In this document: piece by piece, positions 53,213 to 63,716 of the stretch
Layout of the letters: every line of letters starts with the position of its first letter
Position numbering within the stretch: the first letter of the stretch is position 1
Translations under genes and position numbers: made by a program
The notes under the pieces: model-generated
Seen by the model: the letters and a program-made list of their open reading frames with translations, nothing else
Databases searched by the model: none
What the model was told of the DNA's origin: nothing
DNA from: Diphasiastrum complanatum
Taxonomy: Eukaryota; Streptophyta; Lycopodiopsida; Lycopodiales; Lycopodiaceae
Reading direction: 5' to 3'
DNA length: 64,000 nucleotides
Assembly (NCBI GenBank): GCA_029204225.1
Contig: CM055106.1
Span: 36,800,361-36,864,360, forward strand

Positions 53213-54444
53213 CAATCAAAACAAAATGGAACTTTAACGAGATGATAGACTCTCGTGCTAGCTATGGCGCTTGCTCACCCCTCTTGGCAACGTCATTCTC
53301 ACACACTCTGCTGGTGAGAATGGTATCCTTCACTCATGTTGTGGCCTCCCTCTCGTCTACTTTTCCCCCTTCCTCTTGCTCCCCTCCCTCTCCTTATGCG
53401 TTCTTCTCCCCTCTTCCTCCTCCTCCTTCCTCAACGACAACTGCTCCAATTTTCCTTGTTGATCCCTCTCCCTGCTGACGAACCCATTTGGACCTCTTCT
53501 ATTTTCCCTCCTGACTTCCCCCCCTTGGTTCCATTCACACCCAAAACTTTGCTTGTCTCTTGCAGCCAAGGGCCTTTCCACGCTTCGCCAACTCATCCAC
53601 ATCCCTTCTTGTCAATTCCTCCCTCACGTCCACCACCTTACTCTCAATGAGCGCTCCCTTCTTGGGCTTGTCTCCTTTGCGGGCCTTGGCCTTCACATTG
53701 CCCCTAACCAATCCTCTCCGCTTGACGGCTGGAGCCTAGGAGCCTGCCCTTCAACCTTTCCTTTTTAACTACCTTGTTGCCCTCCATTTTCACCCTTCCC
53801 ACCTTCTAAAACTCATGTTGGACCCACTTAGACCCTCCTTCTGCTGGGCGAGCTAGATTTGCCATGATCCGCTCTATCCCTGTTGGTAAGCTTCGTTATA
53901 TGGCCTTTTGCATCATCTCCAACTCCCTTCCCCTTCGAGCCAAATGGCCCTTCATCTCTGATTGCCTTTGTCCGGTTTGCCAATTGCATAAAGAGACTGC
54001 CAAGTACCTGGTCTTCCACTACAACAAGCACTTGTGAGAGGACTTTTTGAGTTTGCTCAATCATCGGGTGGCCCTACCTCACCTCTCACTGGCTTTTGTA
54101 TTGTTAAGCAACTCGCACCACATGGCCACGACTTCAATTACATTTTGGCATGAATGTGGGCTCCTTTGCTATGGAAATTATGGACTGCACGGAATCAGTT
54201 GATTTTTTATGGGTCTTCAACATCATCCTCAACTGCTATGTCTTTTTAGTTTGCCATGCATCTGCCGTAGTTAGTAGTTATGCATTTTTTGCTTCTCTCT
54301 GTCGCCCTGCGTGGTGTGCTAATAGTCCTTTCATGTTTGTATAGTCTGTCTTTCCGGGGGGGAATCACCACGGACTTACTATGTTGGACTTGTTATGTAC
54401 ATGTTGTTATCCAATAGTAACTTAATGGTTTTTCAAAAAAAAAA
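53213..54444 (+). mobile_element. Probable LINE (non-LTR retrotransposon) 3' end
   Basis: A decayed C-terminal LINE pattern on the plus strand: a C-P-V-C-Q-L-H-K-E-T...F-H knuckle near 53966-54030, as in the zf-RVT region, then a Trp/His region with stops. It ends in GGTTTTTC and A10 at 54435-54444. Flanks at 53173-53212 and 54451-54492 resemble each other (CAAC.ACTA..GCCACAA.ATG.ATAAG) and could be an old target duplication. The 5' part is a Pro-rich low-complexity stretch. It lies about 200 bp upstream of the cyclophilin start codon. Confidence 0.45.
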
Positions 54445-54772
<328 letters not shown>

Positions 54773-54829
54773 CGAAGCGAAACACCAAGGATTTGGAAGC
54801 ATGCTTCAACCTTGCCTGTCGCATTTTTT

Positions 54830-55205
54830 GAAAAAATGAAAAAAGTGCGACAATCGGCAAATCTATACATACTTGCACATTTTAATTCTATGCAAAAAGA
54901 CGAGAGTGTCGGCTTTTTGCGAGAAATGCGACAGTGTCGCAAAATCTCATTTCCTTAATATTGGAGTAGCCCCACACTCTGCCAAAGTCATTTCCTTAAC
55001 ATTTGAGGCACTTTGAAAAATGTGAAAAATGTGACTATATTTTTAGTCGTAATTCCTGATAGACGAAAAATGCGAAAAACGTGACACTGTATTTTTACTT
55101 GCAATTTTTGACAGTGTCGCTTTAAGAGAAAATTGACTGTAGCAAAAAGATGACAGTGTCAGGTTTTGTAGTGAGAGAAAATTCCCGACACTGTTGTCAA
55201 ACTCC
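54830..55205. repeat. Clustered GACAGTGTCG-type palindromes
   Basis: CGACAGTGTCG, GACACTGT, GACAGTGTCGC, GACAGTGTCAGG and GACACTGTTGTC occur about five times in both orientations. They lie among GTGAAAAATGTG-like units in what is probably the Copia-4 LTR. Confidence 0.6.
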
Positions 55206-55317
55206 GCGTATTTCTGTAGACTGTGTAAAACACGAGAAAATATGCAAAACTGGATAAACAGTTGGATGAAGATTAGAAATTGATTAGTCGATTAGTAGGA
55301 AGGAAAATAATTCAACA
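55206..55317 (-). repeat. Copia-4 LTR start
   Basis: Minus-strand ATTAAGAGAGAA (polypurine tract, 55318-55329) followed by TGTTGAATTATTTTCC, an LTR start, reading to lower coordinates. The LTR end was not identified. Confidence 0.55.
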
Positions 55318-55324
55318 TTCTCTC

Positions 55325-55670
55325 TTAATCTAAATCCATGAATGCTTTGACCTTTAAACTTAGTCTTGCACAGAACTTTCTGTGTCCATCAAAGCTTAAT
55401 GCTTTAGTAAAAATATTCGTTGTCATATCTTGCATTCGACAATATTGCAATTTGACGTCTTTGTTGAGAACTTTGCTTCTAACATAGTGATACTTCATTT
55501 CAATGTGCTTACTCCTAGAATGAAATCTAGAGTTGGCTAACAAGGCAATGGCACTTTGATTATCACAAAATAATAATGTCGAAGCATATTGATTCAGACT
55601 GATATCTGAATTAGATTTCATTTCTTGTTTGTGGATTAATGTGGGAATCAGCATTCAGGTAAACTAAATA
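55325..55670 (-). pseudogene. Copia-4 RNase H C-terminal fragment
   Basis: LLFCDNQSAIALLANSRFHSR, then SKHIEMKYHYVRSKV and MTTNIFTKALS: the final RNase H part of a copia pol, minus strand. No RT upstream. The 5' side is lost at about 55670. Confidence 0.85.
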
Positions 55671-55718
55671 GGCTTTTTGCATATCTCCTTACAACCTTGT
55701 TCTTGATGTTCTTGGTAT

Positions 55719-55760
55719 GTCCAAGAATCAAAAAACTGGTTGGTTTCTTGATTCTTGGAC
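55719..55760. repeat. 18-bp hairpin (loop 6)
   Basis: GTCCAAGAATCAAAAAAC pairs with GTTTCTTGATTCTTGGAC with one mismatch across TGGTTG. Confidence 0.85.
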
Positions 55761-56560
55761 TTCTAAAATGTTGTAGATTAGTTTCTTGTTTCTTGTTTTG
55801 TGAATTTATGCAAGTTCAGTAGTGTTAAGATCTGATTTCAATTCGTTTTCACAACATTAGAGTAGGAGTCAGTCATGGTCAACGATTTTGCGTGCTCTTC
55901 TGATGGTTGAACGTTTTGGCATGCATGCTTGATTGATTGTAATCTTTGGGCTAACTCCAAATTCTATTGAGCCTTGTACAACATCAGCATTTCTTTTGAT
56001 TGCGTATAACGGCCAACTGGTAAGTTGTCGAATTCGGCGAGCTTAACAGGGAACAAGGTTCCATCAAACAGCTCCTGAGTTAACTTCTTGTCTTCATCTG
56101 AATCACTTCGAAGTGTGAATTCTTTACAAAAATGAGCTAAAAATCTTATAAAAAAAATTTTAACATAAAGATTCTGTACAAAACACAAAGTCTTTGCTGC
56201 AAAAGTGCCAAACTGCCAGAACGAATATGTATAGAAGTTCTTGAAACGACTTGACTTTCTTTGATCTTGCATGTTGTGTTTAATTTCCGCAAAATAGTCG
56301 CTCTCAATCCACGTAAGGAGTGAAAAGTTTTGGATACGCCATATTTACATTGATAAGCAGACCCGCATCATCAAAAGCGCCCATATCCGCAACTTCTTTT
56401 GGTTTATACAATTGGAACTGCGACTTTCGCTTCCAAAATTGTCGCTTATTATTGTCTTCATTTCGCAAAAATTGATATTCTTTAATACGAATGTATTCTA
56501 AGGCATACATCGGAGAAGAGCCTATTATGACTCAGCTGATCCGAAAGGCTTGACTTTAAA
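55761..56560 (-). pseudogene. Unrecognised decayed ORFs downstream of the coiled-coil ORF
   Basis: Minus-strand frames 56510-56304 (MYALEYIRIKEYQFL, then QLYKPKEVADMGAFDDAG) and 56272-55964 (a Phe/Tyr-rich stretch, then DEDKKLTQELFDGTLFPVKL) look protein-like. Their order and strand continue from the coiled-coil frames upstream. I do not recognise the family. They may be an extra ORF of the gypsy element at 58 kb. Confidence 0.4.
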
Positions 56561-56759
56561 TTTCCCCTTAATTATGCCCTAGTAGACACATCTTTTCTCA
56601 TAATATCTTCCAGTCGGCGAAGGCGATGCCTACTGCACCTGGTAGCATCATATAATCCACACTCCATTTTAATTCAATGTTAAAAGCTTGTGGACACCCC
56701 TTCCAGAATCGATCATCAAATGCATTGAACCTTTCATACCTTCGACTAGTTTCGACGTG

Positions 56760-57548
56760 GTCACTTTGTTTGAGTAGCTATTGTTGCCAAGTCTTGAGTT
56801 TGTAACTCGGCAGCTAACTTTTGATCTTCCAGTTGCTGCTTGAGATCAGACAACTCATGTTCGAGCTTGTCGACCTTCGCTACTGCCTCCAAATATTCTA
56901 GATGGTCAGTAACTCCCGAACAGATAGGAACGGACTTAAGTTGTTACGTTTGATCATCAATTCTCAACAGGGTCTATAAATATTCGTCATGAGAGTCCGG
57001 ACCACTGCATGTCTGGATGGCTTTAATAGACAACTCCTTCAACTTCACCAACTCTTCTTCGACTAGTGCCTTCTCATCTTCGAGCGGTTGCAGGAAATCG
57101 ACTCGAAAATTATCTAGCTTCTGGCTTTGGAGTTGGTTCAGTTTTGAGAGATCTATCGTGATAAAACCTGCATTGCTACACAAAGCAAGGATTGCTTCTG
57201 TCTTTATTCTTGTCGCTCACTCCTCCTGTAAATGTTTCTGGAGAGCGAAATTGTGCTTATTGGCATCCAGCACCTGTTGTTTTAAAGAATCAATGGTAGT
57301 CTGATAATTTGCAGCCTTGGCCTCAATCGCCTTATTAGCTTCCTTCAAAAAATGAGCTTCTTTTGCTACGATGTGAAGTTGTTTTTCGAGGAAACGATTT
57401 TGGTCGATTAGCTTGGTGTTGTCTGATTTGAGCAAATCAATCTTCTCATAAGACTCTTTGAGAGAGTCGTGAAACTTTCGTTCTGCTTGTATCAAGTCCA
57501 TGATGTTCTTCTGATTATATCTATCAAATTCATATATGTCAACAACTA
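56760..57548 (-). pseudogene. Long coiled-coil protein fragment, broken
   Basis: A heptad-rich minus-strand frame: FDRYNQKNIMDLIQAERKF, then EKIDLLKSDNTKLIDQNRFL, EANKAIEAKAANYQTTIDSL and LQKHLQEE with a stop at 57217. It continues in the same frame with LSKLNQLQSQKLDNFRVDFL and DEKALVEEELVKLKELS (to 56974), then after another break EHELSDLKQQLEDQKLAAEL near 56800. Length is at least 230 residues of mostly coiled coil. It lies directly 3' of a gypsy integrase end on the same strand and may be an additional 3' ORF of that element, or an unrelated host gene remnant. The hydrophobic frame upstream of 57548 is only translated repeat DNA. Confidence 0.55.
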
Positions 57549-57915
57549 TTCTCGAAAGATTCTTGAACATTTCTTGAAAAATTCTCAAAAAGAATCTTGA
57601 AAAGATGATAGAAAAAACTCGCAAAAAATTCTCGAAAAAGATTTTTAGTAAGATGCTAGAAAATTTCTCGAAATATTCTCGGAAATAGAAATATAGTTGA
57701 AAAATTCTCGAAAAATTGGAGAAAAATGCTAGAAAATTTCTCGAAAAATATAGTAGAAAATTTCTCGAAAAATGGAAGAAAGATGCTAGAAACTTTCTTA
57801 AAAAGTTGGTGAAAAATTCTAGAAAAATGCTAGAAAGTGGTAGAAAATTCACGAACAATTCTAGAAAAGATAGGAGAAAAGTCACAAAAAATTCCAAAAA
57901 GATCCTAGAAAAGAA
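57549..57915. repeat. Degenerate 11-nt array, TTCTCGAAAAA type
   Basis: TTCnnGAA dyads recur at an 11-nt spacing at the start (TTCTCGAAAGA, TTCTTGAACAT, TTCTTGAAAAA), then as TTTCTCGAAAA, ATTCTCGAAAA and GCTAGAAAA variants. At least eight dyads are present. Frames on both strands over this array have Phe/Arg- or Lys-rich 11-residue periodicity that follows from the DNA repeat. Confidence 0.8.
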
Positions 57916-57959
57916 TGAGAATTTTTTTTCGTTGGTCAAAGATAATATTTCTTAAGTCT

Positions 57960-58436
57960 GAACCCATTAATTCGTGTCGGTAATAGTTCACCTTCAAGTG
58001 ATTGGAGTTGAACAGAACCATTCTCGAACACCTCTATAACTTTATAAGCCATCTCATATGAAGTTTTCTAAGGGACTTTTGATGTCGACTATCATAGATC
58101 AGCGCAAAGTCATCAGCTTTAGGATCACTTTTCCTAATACGACTATCTCATACTTTTTCTTTCATTGTTTCTGGATTTCCTCTGTTAATTTTTGTGAGTT
58201 TGCACGAGCTTCAGATAGTTCTTCAATAGTCGTCAACCTTTTGTTAATACATTCTGCATCTGTTCGTTGAGCTTGAATATGAAAAGTTGTCACCTCAAAT
58301 TCAATAGGTAAAATAGGATGCATACCATAAGTGAGAAAATATGGTGTTTGTTTCGTCGTGATTTTTTTTGTGGTTCGATAAGCCCAGAGAATTGAAGGTA
58401 ATTTATGATCCCAATCAGTAAGGCTGTAGTGCTGTT

Positions 58437-58438
<2 letters not shown>
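57960..58438 (-). pseudogene. Ty3/gypsy integrase C-terminal fragment
   Basis: DWDHKLPSILWAYRTTKKIT, then TPYFLTYGMHPILPIEFEV (58420-58290) is the conserved end of the gypsy integrase core, followed by DAECINKRLTTIEELSEARA. After stops comes the terminal ALIYDSRHQKSLRKLHMRWL module near 58060-58110. It is cut at its 5' side exactly by the (GA)n tract. RT and the catalytic triad are absent. Confidence 0.88.

Positions 58439-58513
<75 letters not shown>
58439..58513. repeat. (GA)n microsatellite
   Basis: About 37 AG units that truncate the gypsy integrase fragment. Confidence 0.97.
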
Positions 58514-58517
<4 letters not shown>

Positions 58518-60540
58518 TTTACGTAGTGTATTGGTGCTCAAGAACTAAGACGAACTTGAATGATTTGTGTTTTGATGACTCAAATTCTGATGGGTCGAAT
58601 TCTGCTGAGTTGAATTGAGGCTTAATTTCAACAGAGAGAGCTGTTACAATATGTTGATAAAAAATACTTGATAATAATAGAAGTATGATCAACTATTTAT
58701 ATCAAAAGATGCGGCACGTCCAGTAGAACAGCTAATTAGGTCGTAGATCTTTAGGTCGCTTGGCCATAATAAGCTGGCATCCATCCAGTTGGTACTTCCC
58801 GGAAATGTACTTGCTAAATGGTTAGGGCAAGTCTTAAGCTTCAATTCAAGTGGAACAATTAATTGTCTTTCTCCAATTAGGGAGATAGAAATGGACCAAT
58901 AGGATTCAGAGGCCAGGGTCCTCCTCTCTATTATAAAAAGGGACCAACTCAAGTTTCCTACACATGCACATATCTTCATTTCAATAAAGCAGATCGGTTT
59001 TCTTGTGAAATGGATTTATGACTGTCCTTGCTCTCAATTACTTTTCTTCCATCTCTCATGCTTTTATTGTGTTTTGCTAATTGTTGGATGTTTGATAAAG
59101 CACATCATACCCTTGTTTTGTTTGTATACACCTTGTTAGAAAGCTAGCACTTGAAAGGTTGTTAGGCCCTGACTTGCTCCATTTCTTGATGCATATAAAA
59201 ATATGGTGGAGAAATTAATTAAAACCCTAAAAATGACTTGTTCTATAGTTTTACCTAAATATCTTCTTGGAAATGAAACTTTACCCTTTCTGTTATGCAC
59301 ATTCAAAGCTCATAAAAACACTTTCTGATGAATTACCAATGCACATGATTGCTATTTTTCTAAGGTGGTCACATTTCTCTTAGGAGCTCTTGGTACGCTG
59401 TCTCTTCTCCTCATGGAGAGAGCAGGCCTCAAGGTAACCTCGTACTAAAGTATCCTAAATGTGGATATGAACCTATTTTGGCAATGTGAATCCTCTATGG
59501 AATTCTATCTCAATACACTTAATAATATTACCTCTATGTGGGAAACAAATCTTGCCAAACTCTAACATTCAACTTAATGGTCCAGATGGGCTAAAGACGA
59601 TTATGCGTAAACTTATTTCTTATGCATCCAAACATTCTAAGAAAAATGCTATTGCATACAAATGGATACCTTATTGCATTCAATTGAGACAACATACATA
59701 CTGTTGTTTGGGTGCAAAAAACAGCGAGTAGAGGTGCGCTGGACTCTTCATCGCTCTAGTTCGTAGGTATGTACTTGACCTAAACGTGTTGGAAAATCAT
59801 GTATAATAGGGCGCACTTCCAGTGAGAAATGCAAATTATATTTGATTGATTTTCAGTTGTCTACATGATAATATTCCTCTCAATTTTATAAAAATGAACA
59901 ATGTATGAGTTTTTCGGAATTGATTCTATGCTTCTTGAAAAAACAACGCATTTTGGATGATTAGGAACAAGTAGGTAATGCCATTGCTTCGTCGTTGAGT
60001 TATACCTCAAATGCAATAAGGTGAACAATCAAAATAAAGTAAATGTGTCCCTCTTCCATATCGATTTGTAAAGGAAGTACATGTTGATTTCTGTATTATG
60101 TACAAACAATATCTAGACTTCCTTTGACGGTTGTTTTGGAATGAATCAATGACTAAAAATGTAACTAATATTCTTAGATATGGGCTTTTAATTTTGAGTA
60201 GTTGGTATGGCATGGATTTTCCCTAGCTTCTTACCATAGTTCATAGACGCTTGGATTGGACTAAATTTTATACTTTGATATCCAAGCTGTCATGTAGTGA
60301 GTCTTGTTTTGGACATGGATAACAACTGATGCTGAGTTACGACACCTGTCTTCCTCACATACTAACTTGTGTGGTGTTGTGTTGTGGGATGGTGGTAGGT
60401 AATAGCTGAGCTTTTTAAAACTTGACTCATTTTACTATACTTTGTATTGTAAGATTTCATGCACTCTTTTTATAACCTGTTATTTTATAAAACAAAGGAT
60501 TCAAAAGGTTTGCTTTGTCAAGGGGGACTATGTGAAATGT
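58514..60540. other. Mostly non-coding; possible LTR or promoter
   Basis: TATTATAAAAAGGGACC near 58929 is a good TATA-box context with CACATGCACAT downstream and may be part of an LTR, but no partner LTR or primer site was seen. The rest has short frames only. Confidence 0.35.
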
Positions 60541-60601
60541 GCTACTCACTCACTCACTCACTCTCACTCACTCACTCACTCACTCTCACTCTCACTCTCA
60601 C

Positions 60602-60653
<52 letters not shown>

Positions 60654-60738
60654 AGAATGCTCTCACTCATTCACTCACTCACTCACTCACTCACTCTCAC
60701 ACACACACACACACACACACTCTCTCTCTCTCTCTCTC
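60541..60738. repeat. (CTCA)n / (CT)n / (CA)n compound microsatellite
   Basis: CTCACTCA runs, a CT run (about 60604-60651), a CTCA run, CA11 and a final CT run. CCAAGAATG occurs twice (60651, 60738), so part of the block is duplicated. Confidence 0.95.
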
Positions 60739-61941
60739 CAAGAATGACAAACAACCCGAAGATTCAAACAATTGATTTAGCCATGACTAAGGGAAAAAAC
60801 TATTTAGGTTTCAAGAAACTAGTGGTATGTAGGAACTAGAGTTCCTTGGGGTCAATGCTTGACAACTCCAAGACTAGGAGCTGCCCCCTTGTGGTAACCA
60901 AGATGTGTCACCTAGCCTAGCTTAGAATGCTCATGTTGGGTCAAGTTATAGGAGGGAGGCATGTGGGCCTATCCTAGGCAATAGGACGTGAGAAAAGATG
61001 AACTTGTGCTTATACCACACTCTTATTTTAAACCAGAGTAAACTGCATGTAGACAATAAGTACTTGTGGACAATTTTCTAGTTAAGACATTGAGATCCCA
61101 AATATCAAGACGTAGGTAATCCACGAAAGACATAACAAAAGCCTTGCCACTCGTTCTTTGATGTGCAGAGTGTACAATTGTGTGGCATGGAAGAGCAACT
61201 TGGTGCACTTTGAATTACGACCCATGGGTCTCAGTTTATTGGTTGAAAGAGTGCGCAAAATATAATGTTTGCTGTGGTAGGGCGATGTTTATCTAAGGGT
61301 GGTGTGGATGCTCAAAAGCTCGTGCTTGCAACTTCAAAAAGCCACCACCCCTAGATTGGGGGGAAGGGGCATGAAGTGCCATCACGGTTGCTCATAAGCA
61401 TTCATCCCTTATGGACCTATAGCTAGGGAACTCAAGTTTCATGAAACCTAAATAGCTCTCAAACACTCATCACCCCTCTTGATCAAGGCGGTCCTCGAAC
61501 TCCTATGGCATTCATAGGTGCCCACAAGCCCCACATCCCTTACACCTCATGGCCAGCCCAAAAATGTGAGGCACTCAACTTTCATAAAGACCTAAATAAA
61601 GGGAAGCAAAGGGCCAAAAGCATTCCTTTCCTTTTGTAGCCAACCCTTGAAGCTTTCCTCCATCCTCTTTGTCTATATCCAATTTAGGGTTCGAAGAAGC
61701 CCTATAGAAGATCGGCAATCCTTTCTTGATTTCCTGCTGCTGATCGCGCTCTCGGATCGGAGGATATAACATGCTGGGATCCAGATATGGAGTTCACATA
61801 AATCCTTTTTTAAAGTGATGCGGTTTTTATATGGCTTCAATCGGCTAAGCTTGGGACTGGCGCCTTGATCACAAAGTCTGTTAGGGAAGTTTGCAGTACA
61901 AATTAAGAAGTTCTGCAATTAAATAAGAATAACGAGGAAGG
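60739..61941. other. Upstream region of the PRA1-like gene
   Basis: No coding sequence supported. 61600-61760 is C/T-rich with CGCGCTCTCGGATCGG and may hold the 5' UTR. Frames here lack motifs. Confidence 0.4.
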
Positions 61942-62099
61942 ATGGATTGGGGGAACGTCACAGCCGAGGAGCTTGTTGATGCATTGAAAGAGGTGGAATG
62001 GTCGATGCCGCCCCGTCCTCTTGCCGAATTCTTTGCAAAATTTACAATTCCAAAGAGCAGAGCTAAGTGGAACAGCCGGTTTAAGTGCAACCTGTACTA
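61942..62099 (+). CDS. PRA1 family (A-type) protein, first coding exon
   Basis: ATG at 61942 opens MDWGNVTAEELVDALKEVEW, then SMPPRPLAEFFAKFTIPKSR and AKWNSRFKCNLY, ending in TACTA with donor GTAAGA at 62100 (52 codons plus 2 nt). I recognise this as the conserved N-terminal cytosolic region of plant A-type PRA1 proteins. These are prenylated-Rab acceptor-like membrane proteins of the secretory and endosomal system, with their transmembrane segments in later exons. In the family this exon is followed by a Tyr-Arg-Thr-Asn-Tyr segment, which I could not find before the window end. No stop or frameshift, so probably a working gene whose first intron is long and retrotransposon-filled. A truncated copy is possible. 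Confidence 0.8.
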
Positions 62100-62559
62100 G
62101 TAAGAAACCTATTACAGTTTTAGGACACCTTCAGATTCTTTATCTCGAGCAATCAAATGAATTTTGAAAGATGGTAGTTTTGAAAAAGAGTTGAAATTTT
62201 TTAGGTTTCAGTCGTGTCAGTGTTCCCTTTTGGTAACAATAACTAATTTGTGGCATCCCTTTTTGAGTTCGTTTTCCTTCTTGTCCTCGTCGTATATAGT
62301 CTTCATGCAAAATTACATCTCTTTAGTTGAAGTATCTATTTAAGTCCTTGGTTTTTGCTCTTTGTTGGGGGTGACTGCTGGGAGGGCTGTTCGTATGCTC
62401 AATCCTGATTTGCAATCACAGCTTTCTGTTTCCGATTTTACAAGGTTTGTGGGCATTTTTTGCTTTTATCTATCAATGTCCAACTGGTCTATCGGTGGTA
62501 CTGGCACCAATGAGTAGTGGACTTATGAGATTGCATCAAGTTCTAAAAAACTAAAAGAA
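62100..62559 (+). other. PRA1-like intron 1, proximal part
   Basis: Intron-like DNA. A plus-strand frame near 62380-62445 (RAVRMLNPDLQSQLSVSDFT) reads like protein but lacks a good acceptor and does not match the expected next PRA1 exon. Confidence 0.4.
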
Positions 62560-63394
62560 CTTGCAGGCATGGCCAAGTAACATTAGGGGTAAAATGAACA
62601 ATAATTTCTAAGAGTCCCCCTTAATGTTTATTTTGTTATTTATCACTCCTAGAAGTTCGCTAAACTTCTCAAGTTTATTTTAAGCAAATCCTTTAGTAAA
62701 AATATTAGCAACTTGCTCTTTCGTCGGAGGACAATCGATAAGCTCAACTTCATGATTTTGAAGTTTCTCTAATGAAGTGTTGCTGTACTTCAATATGCTG
62801 TGCCCTGTTTTAAAAAATTGGATTCTTTGCCAACTTGATGCAACTCTAGTTTTAAAGGTTTTTATATGAGAATCCTTTATAACCACTTGCCTCACATGCT
62901 ACTTTTGTAGCTCGGTACTCTACCTCTGTAGACAATAAAATACTTTGCATCTGTAAACAATAACTCAATAATAGGCTACTTTTTTGAACTCCAAGATATT
63001 GAGCCTGATCCAAGATCAAAGACATATCCTGTAGTAGATCTTTGATTTTCTGCATCTCCCGCTTAATCGGCATTAACAAATCCTTGTAATTGCAATTTGC
63101 AAAACATATTTTCTTCCATAGTAAATCCCAACTTGTAAATCGCCTTTAATATATCTAACTATCCGAGTCGCAACTTTCCAATGAACTTGCATTGGTTTAG
63201 TTATAAACTGACGTACCATACTTATAGCATAAGCGATATCTGGTTGTGTAGTCGTTAGATAGATCAACCTTCCAACAAGTTATCCATATAATGTCTCATC
63301 TACATGTCCATCTTCCTCAACTTTTGCAAGCTTACATCCACAATCATATGGAGTTGAAATTTGTTTGCACTTTGACATCCTTTGCAAATGGACT
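62560..63394 (-). pseudogene. Copia-5 RT thumb and RNase H fragment with LTR start
   Basis: Minus strand: QRMSKCKQISTPYDCGCKLA, ETLYG then a stop, RLIYLTTTQPDIAYAISMV, VHWKVATRIVRYIKGDLQVG, then degraded RNase H (RSTTGYVFDLGSGSISWSSK, EYRATKVACEA, QVANIFTKGF) with many stops. A polypurine stretch AACATTAAGGGGGAC (about 62612-62626) marks the 3' LTR start, of which only about 55 bp remains. It is cut on the right by the Copia-6 LTR. Confidence 0.82.
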
Positions 63395-63703
63395 AGGGTG
63401 CACTACATACTTATAGACAATAGTCTATGCCAAAAAGCAAAAGCAAAAGCATTCTAGAAGCAACCTAAAAGCAATTGCCTATTTGATGTCTCTATATAAG
63501 GTAAAAGCACCCAACACCTATCTATAGCGAAACTTGTGCTCCAAATAAAGCACTAGAATCTCAAACCTAAGTCTAACTAAATTCTAACTTGACTTTACTG
63601 AATATGGTTAAAGGCCCCTAGAATTAGCATGCAGGCATGGCCCAATAATTCTAATTAATCCTAGATGACATGAGGGGTGATAATGTGAACATTAACTCTA
63701 ACA
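63395..63703 (-). repeat. Copia-6 3' LTR
   Basis: Minus strand: polypurine AATTAAGGGGGGAG-like tract at 63704-63716 followed by TGTTAGAGTTAATG at 63703. It shares GGCCATGCCTGCA and ACCCCTCATGT-like stretches with the Copia-5 LTR remnant (62560-62614), so it is the same family. The left end is inferred from where Copia-5 coding resumes. Confidence 0.6.
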
Positions 63704-63716
63704 CTCCCCCCTTAAT

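Noticed and set aside
53200-53768. Pro/Ser-rich open frames on the plus strand
   Set aside because: They overlap in three frames and follow from C/T-rich composition. No domain, and the region is better explained as part of a LINE fragment or its flank.
57550-57939. Hydrophobic N-terminal part of a 240-codon minus-strand frame
   Set aside because: Its 11-residue periodicity follows from the 11-nt DNA array. The opposite strand is open as well. Only the coiled-coil part after 57548 looks like protein.
55761-58438. Endogenous pararetrovirus
   Set aside because: The only diagnostic domain is a gypsy-type integrase end. I saw no movement-protein or coat-protein motif, so a viral origin is not supported.
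62380-62445. Second exon of the PRA1-like gene
   Set aside because: The reading is protein-like but does not match the expected Tyr-Arg-Thr-Asn segment after exon 1 and lacks a convincing acceptor.
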